DNA from: Bradyrhizobium sp. AUGA SZCCT0176
GTDB taxonomy: Bacteria > Pseudomonadota > Alphaproteobacteria > Rhizobiales > Xanthobacteraceae
Assembly (NCBI RefSeq): GCF_018130145.1
Contig: NZ_JAFCMB010000013.1
Span: 62,001-126,000 of the forward strand
Direction of reading: 5' to 3'
DNA: 64,000 bases
The position numbers and the translations under genes are program-made. Below, piece by piece: positions 61,206 through 64,000 of this stretch; position 1 is the first letter of the stretch; each line of letters opens with the position of its first letter. The notes under the pieces were generated by a model. That model searched no databases and was not told where the DNA came from. It saw only the letters and a program-made list of their open reading frames with translations.

Positions 61206-61330
61206 CCCCCTCTCCCGCTTGCGGGGGAGGGTTGGGGTGGGGGTGTCGCCGCGAGTACCCGTGTGGCGAGAGCCCCCACCCGCATCGCATCGTTCGATGC
61301 GATGCGACCTCCCCCGCAAGCGGGAGAGGT
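61206..61330. repeat. Repeat with CTCTCCCGCTTGCGGG arms, copy 3
   Basis: CCCCTCTCCCGCTTGCGGGG faces CCCCGCAAGCGGGAGAGG. An inner GCATCGCATCGTTCGATGCGATGC hairpin and the motif GTTGGGGTGGGGGTGTCG are part of it. It is the best preserved of the three family members. Confidence 0.88.
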
Positions 61331-61376
61331 GCAGCGAGCCTGCCGCCGGAGCTACGCAGATTTGCTTCCGCCCCGC

Positions 61377-62636
61377 TCAGATCTTGTATTCGTAGAGCAA
61401 GCGGGCGCGAATGGTGCCCTCGAGAGCCCGGATGTCCGCCAGCACGCGCTGGCCGTCGGCGGCGGAGGCGTCGGCGTCGAGAACGACATAGCCGACGTCG
61501 TGATCGGTCTCGTAATATTGCGCGGCGATGTTGACCGAGTGGCGCGCGAGCACTTCGTTCAGACGGCCCAGCATGCCCGGCAAATTGCGCTGCACCTGAA
61601 TGAACCTTGTGCCCGAAGGCCGCGGCGGCAGTTGGACCTGCGGGAAATTGACGGCGCCCATGGTGGAGCCGGAATCGCTGTATTCGACCAGCTTGCGTGC
61701 CACTTCGGCACCGATGCGCTCCTGCGCCTCTTCGGTCGAACCGCCGATGTGCGGCGTCAGGATGACATTTTCCAGCCCCTGCAGCGGCGATACGAAGCGA
61801 TCCGCATTCGAGCGCGGCTCGACCGGGAAAACGTCGACCGCGGCGCCGCGCAACCTGCCTTCGCGCAGCGCGTCGGCGAGCGCCTCGAGGTCGACGACGG
61901 TGCCGCGGCTGTTGTTGATGAAATACGCACCCGGCTTGATCGCGGCAATCTCGTCGCGCCCGATCATCCCGGCCGTGGCCGCCGTTTCCGGCACATGCAA
62001 CGACACGACGTCGCTCTGTGCCAGGAGCTCATGCAAGCTCGCGACCGGCTCGGTGTTGCCGTGACGAAGCCGGTCCGTGTGGTCGTAGAAGATGACCTTC
62101 ATGCCCAACGCTTCAGCGAGATTGGAGAGCTGCGAGCCGATATTGCCGTAGCCGATGATGCCGAGCGTCTTGCCCCTCACCTCATAGCTGTCGTTGGCGG
62201 ACTTGTCCCAGCGTCCCTGATGGGCGGCGTTGGAACGCGCCACGATCCGGCGCAGCAGGATGACGATCTCGCCGATCACCAGTTCCGCCACGCTGCGCGT
62301 ATTGGAAAACGGGGCATTGAACACCGGAATCCCGCTGCGGCGCGCGGCGTCGACATCCACCTGGTTGGTGCCGACGCTGAAGCACCCGATCGCGATCAGC
62401 CGGTCCGCGGCTTCCAGTACATCCGGGGTGATCTGCGTGCGGGAGCGGATGCCGAGCAGATGCACGCCCTTGATGGCTTCCTTGAGCGCATCGCCTTCCA
62501 GCGCCTTGGACAGGCGCGTCATGCTGGAATAGCCGGCCGACTCGATCAGCTGCACGGCGCTGTCGTTGACACCTTCGAGCAGCAGGACCCGGATCTTGTC
62601 CTTTGCGAGCGAGAGTTGGGGGAGCTTACTGGTCAA
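61377..62636 (-). CDS. serA: D-3-phosphoglycerate dehydrogenase
   Basis: A 419-residue enzyme for the first step of serine synthesis. The Rossmann motif is GIIGYGNIGSQ (about 162-172). Catalytic residues are Arg in NSRGTVVD, Glu in FPVEPRS and His in LTPHIGGST. A C-terminal ACT domain (about 340-419) starts RFIQVQRNLPGMLGRLNEVL, the serine-feedback site of the E. coli-type enzyme. The start is TTG 62636 after AAGGA. No other serine gene is close. Confidence 0.94.
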   Translation of the reverse strand: MTSKLPQLSLAKDKIRVLLLEGVNDSAVQLIESAGYSSMTRLSKALEGDALKEAIKGVHLLGIRSRTQITPDVLEAADRLIAIGCFSVGTNQVDVDAARRSGIPVFNAPFSNTRSVAELVIGEIVILLRRIVARSNAAHQGRWDKSANDSYEVRGKTLGIIGYGNIGSQLSNLAEALGMKVIFYDHTDRLRHGNTEPVASLHELLAQSDVVSLHVPETAATAGMIGRDEIAAIKPGAYFINNSRGTVVDLEALADALREGRLRGAAVDVFPVEPRSNADRFVSPLQGLENVILTPHIGGSTEEAQERIGAEVARKLVEYSDSGSTMGAVNFPQVQLPPRPSGTRFIQVQRNLPGMLGRLNEVLARHSVNIAAQYYETDHDVGYVVLDADASAADGQRVLADIRALEGTIRARLLYEYKI

Positions 62637-62681
62637 GATCGCGGCGTCCTTCAGCGATAGAAATGGATGATTGATCTATGC

Positions 62682-62760
62682 CGTCATTGCGAGCGAAGCG
62701 AAGCAATCCATTCTTTCTTTTTGTGGCGAGATGGATTGCTTCGCTTCGCTCGCAATGACG
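62682..62760. repeat. Intergenic palindromic repeat, CGTCATTGCGAGCGAAGCGAA type, copy 2
   Basis: CGTCATTGCGAGCGAAGCG (and on to CAATCCAT) is mirrored exactly by ATGGATTGCTTCGCTTCGC and TCGCAATGACG. It is a cleaner copy of the 20482-20591 element. Confidence 0.9.
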
Positions 62761-62777
62761 AATGAGACAGGACCCCC

Positions 62778-63041
62778 TCAGGACGACGCCTTGTCCCGGA
62801 AATACGGCTCGACCGGGCCATGAACCTTGATCGTCAGGGGATTACCGAAGCGGTCCTTGGCATTGCCCGCAGTGACGCGGATCCAGCCCTCGCTGATGCA
62901 ATATTCCTCGACATTGGTCTTCTCGGCGCCCTTGAAGCGGATGCCGACGTCGCGCGACAGCAGCTCTTCGTTGTAATAAGGGCTGTTCGGATTGGTCGAC
63001 AGGCGGTCGGGGAACGCGTCGGTTTCGGTTTTCTCGTTCAT
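62778..63041 (-). CDS. DUF3297 family protein
   Basis: An 87-residue protein with the DUF3297 pattern: PDRLSTNPNSPYYNEELLSRDVGIRFKGAEKTNVEEYCISEGWIRVTAG, then NPLTIKVHGPVEPYFRD. Its ATG overlaps the stop of the glutathione peroxidase gene by four bases (ATGA at 63038-63041), so translation is coupled. The protein is probably cytoplasmic; the pairing suggests a stress role (inference). Confidence 0.9.
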   Translation of the reverse strand: MNEKTETDAFPDRLSTNPNSPYYNEELLSRDVGIRFKGAEKTNVEEYCISEGWIRVTAGNAKDRFGNPLTIKVHGPVEPYFRDKASS

Positions 63042-63514
63042 AGCAGTGCCTCGATTTCTCTTCTCAGTGCTTCGGGTGTCACGGTCGGGGCATGGCGTCC
63101 CACCACCTTGCCCGAACGGTCGACCACGAATTTGGTGAAATTCCATTTGATCGACGAGCCCAGCAGGCCCGACCGTTCGTTCTTCAGGTATTCATACAGC
63201 GGGTGCGCCTTGCTGCCGTTGACGTCGATCTTGGCGAACATCGGAAACGTCACCTGAAATCTGGTTTCGCAGAACGCCTCGATTTGTTTGGCGTCGCCCG
63301 GCTCCTGCGCGCCGAACTGGTTGCAGGGAAAGCCGAGCACCGCAAAGCCGCGCGGCGAAAGTTCGCGATGCAACGCTTCCAGACCCTTGTATTGCGGCGT
63401 GAATCCGCAGGCGCTGGCGGTGTTGACGATCAGCAGCACCTGACCCTCGAACTGCTTCAGCGGAACCTCTTCGCCGGCCAGCGACTGCGCCGTGAAATCA
63501 TAAATGCCTGACAT
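63038..63514 (-). CDS. Glutathione peroxidase
   Basis: A 158-residue thiol peroxidase of the glutathione peroxidase fold. The peroxidatic cysteine is in NTASACGFTPQY and the conserved partner motifs are LGFPCNQFGAQEPG (Cys and Gln) and WNFTKFVVDRSGKVV (Trp). It reduces peroxides with thioredoxin or glutathione. The downstream DUF3297 gene overlaps by four bases, making a two-gene unit. Confidence 0.94.
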   Translation of the reverse strand: MSGIYDFTAQSLAGEEVPLKQFEGQVLLIVNTASACGFTPQYKGLEALHRELSPRGFAVLGFPCNQFGAQEPGDAKQIEAFCETRFQVTFPMFAKIDVNGSKAHPLYEYLKNERSGLLGSSIKWNFTKFVVDRSGKVVGRHAPTVTPEALRREIEALL

Positions 63515-63534
63515 CGAATTCCTTCGGTCTCTTG

Positions 63535-63587
63535 TTTGACGCGTTTTCTTTACGCGAACCGGTGTCCACTTCGCTTGAAAACGCTCT
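63535..63587. repeat. ACGCTCT module of the composite repeat, single copy
   Basis: TTTGACGCGTTTTCTTTACGC to GAAAACGCTCT matches the right-hand module of the elements at 22033 and 41342. The hairpin module is missing, so the two modules can occur separately. Confidence 0.85.
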
Positions 63588-63588
63588 G

Positions 63589-64000
63589 CTAGCTTGCCGG
63601 ATCGATCGCCGCCGACGGCGTTCCGCCGGCCTCGATCGCCTCGCCCGCGGCAAGGCAGAGATCCTCACGGTAACGGCCGGAGACCAGTTGAACGCCGACC
63701 GGAATCCGCCCCACCAGTCCCGTCGAAACCGTTAGCCCGGGCAGGCCCATGAAGGGAATGGCAATCTGCGGCAATTGGGCGTGCCACACCCTCGCAAAAG
63801 ACGCCTCGTCCTTGCGGTCGAGGTGATCGGGGAACGGCAATTCGCCGGATACCGGCATCAGCAGCACCGCGTATTGTTCGAAGAATTCCAGCCATTCACG
63901 GGTCAGCGTCGCGCGCCGGGTCAGCGCCCTCGAGAACGCCGCGGCATCGAACGGAAACACTTTTGTCCGGCTGCCGCGCAGACAGGCCAGCGCGCCGGGA
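63589..64000 (-). CDS. Amidase, C-terminal part (5' end outside window)
   Basis: The last 137 codons of a larger gene continue to the window edge. MPVSGELPFPDHLDR and the segment IAIPFMGLPGLTVSTGLVGRIPVGVQLVSGRYREDLCLAAGEAIEA are the C-terminal block of the amidase-signature (GatA-like) fold. The Ser-cisSer-Lys core is not in view. It hydrolyses an amide, ester or nitrile-derived substrate. The stop lies two bases after the ACGCTCT repeat module. Confidence 0.85.
   Translation of the reverse strand, partial: PGALACLRGSRTKVFPFDAAAFSRALTRRATLTREWLEFFEQYAVLLMPVSGELPFPDHLDRKDEASFARVWHAQLPQIAIPFMGLPGLTVSTGLVGRIPVGVQLVSGRYREDLCLAAGEAIEAGGTPSAAIDPAS

Overview
The window looks like a chromosomal segment of a Bradyrhizobium-type alphaproteobacterium (Nitrobacteraceae). 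The evidence is the high GC content, the small intergenic palindromic repeats typical of that group, perfect Irr-type iron-control boxes at the bacterioferritin gene, and many gene families characteristic of rhizobia (DUF2277, DUF3297, UPF0114, an MLAEIF-type micro-protein). I see no prophage, no CRISPR array, no rRNA or tRNA gene and no intact insertion sequence. The genus is an inference from sequence style.

Layout. 0-10 kb: tail of a glutathione-S-transferase-like gene, small exported proteins including a tandem two-cysteine pair, an SDR-P450 pair, a collagen-like protein, an alpha/beta hydrolase and a PPOX-type flavoprotein. 10-13 kb: an iron-storage block (bfd, bfr with Irr boxes), a Ser/Asp-rich membrane protein and two glycine-zipper exported paralogues. 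13-22 kb: cell-wall and housekeeping genes (lytic transglycosylase, UPF0114, EttA, 2-hydroxyacid dehydrogenase, epimerase, L,D-transpeptidase). 22-27 kb: two sulfurtransferases and a divergent VWA protein / MoxR ATPase pair with a GlsB-type gene between them.

27-40 kb is the most accessory-looking stretch. It holds a Baeyer-Villiger-type monooxygenase, an O-methyltransferase, a tripartite-tricarboxylate substrate-binding protein, a MarR regulator with a 19-bp palindrome in front of it, and a vanA-gntR-vanB cluster with two spaced palindromes upstream. It ends with a GMC oxidoreductase, a GNAT acetyltransferase, an SMP-30 lactonase-like protein and a bicupin-like protein. Together these suggest uptake and catabolism of methoxylated aromatic or related plant compounds.

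40-51 kb: AraC regulators, a glutathione S-transferase, an intracellular PHB depolymerase with a cysteine nucleophile, a large L,D-transpeptidase with a coiled-coil insert and a degenerate second domain, a 52-residue CxxCxGxG protein lying between direct repeats, an M20 peptidase, a Tat-type cupin and a ModA-like binding protein. 51-64 kb: a PP2C-phosphatase/kinase fusion next to a formate/nitrite transporter with a sigma-54-type promoter and long leader (probably nitrogen assimilation), an amino-acid-type binding protein, a second GMC oxidoreductase, a divergent MFS/AraC pair, malonyl-CoA decarboxylase, SerA, a translationally coupled glutathione peroxidase-DUF3297 pair and a truncated amidase.

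Repeats are abundant: at least seven families of intergenic palindromes, five of them present two to four times in this window. No complete new multi-gene system (defence, toxin or biosynthetic) is evident. The most promising under-described items are the nitrite-transporter/kinase leader, the vanA-gntR-vanB control region, the small unannotated ORFs and the repeat-flanked zinc-finger micro-protein.
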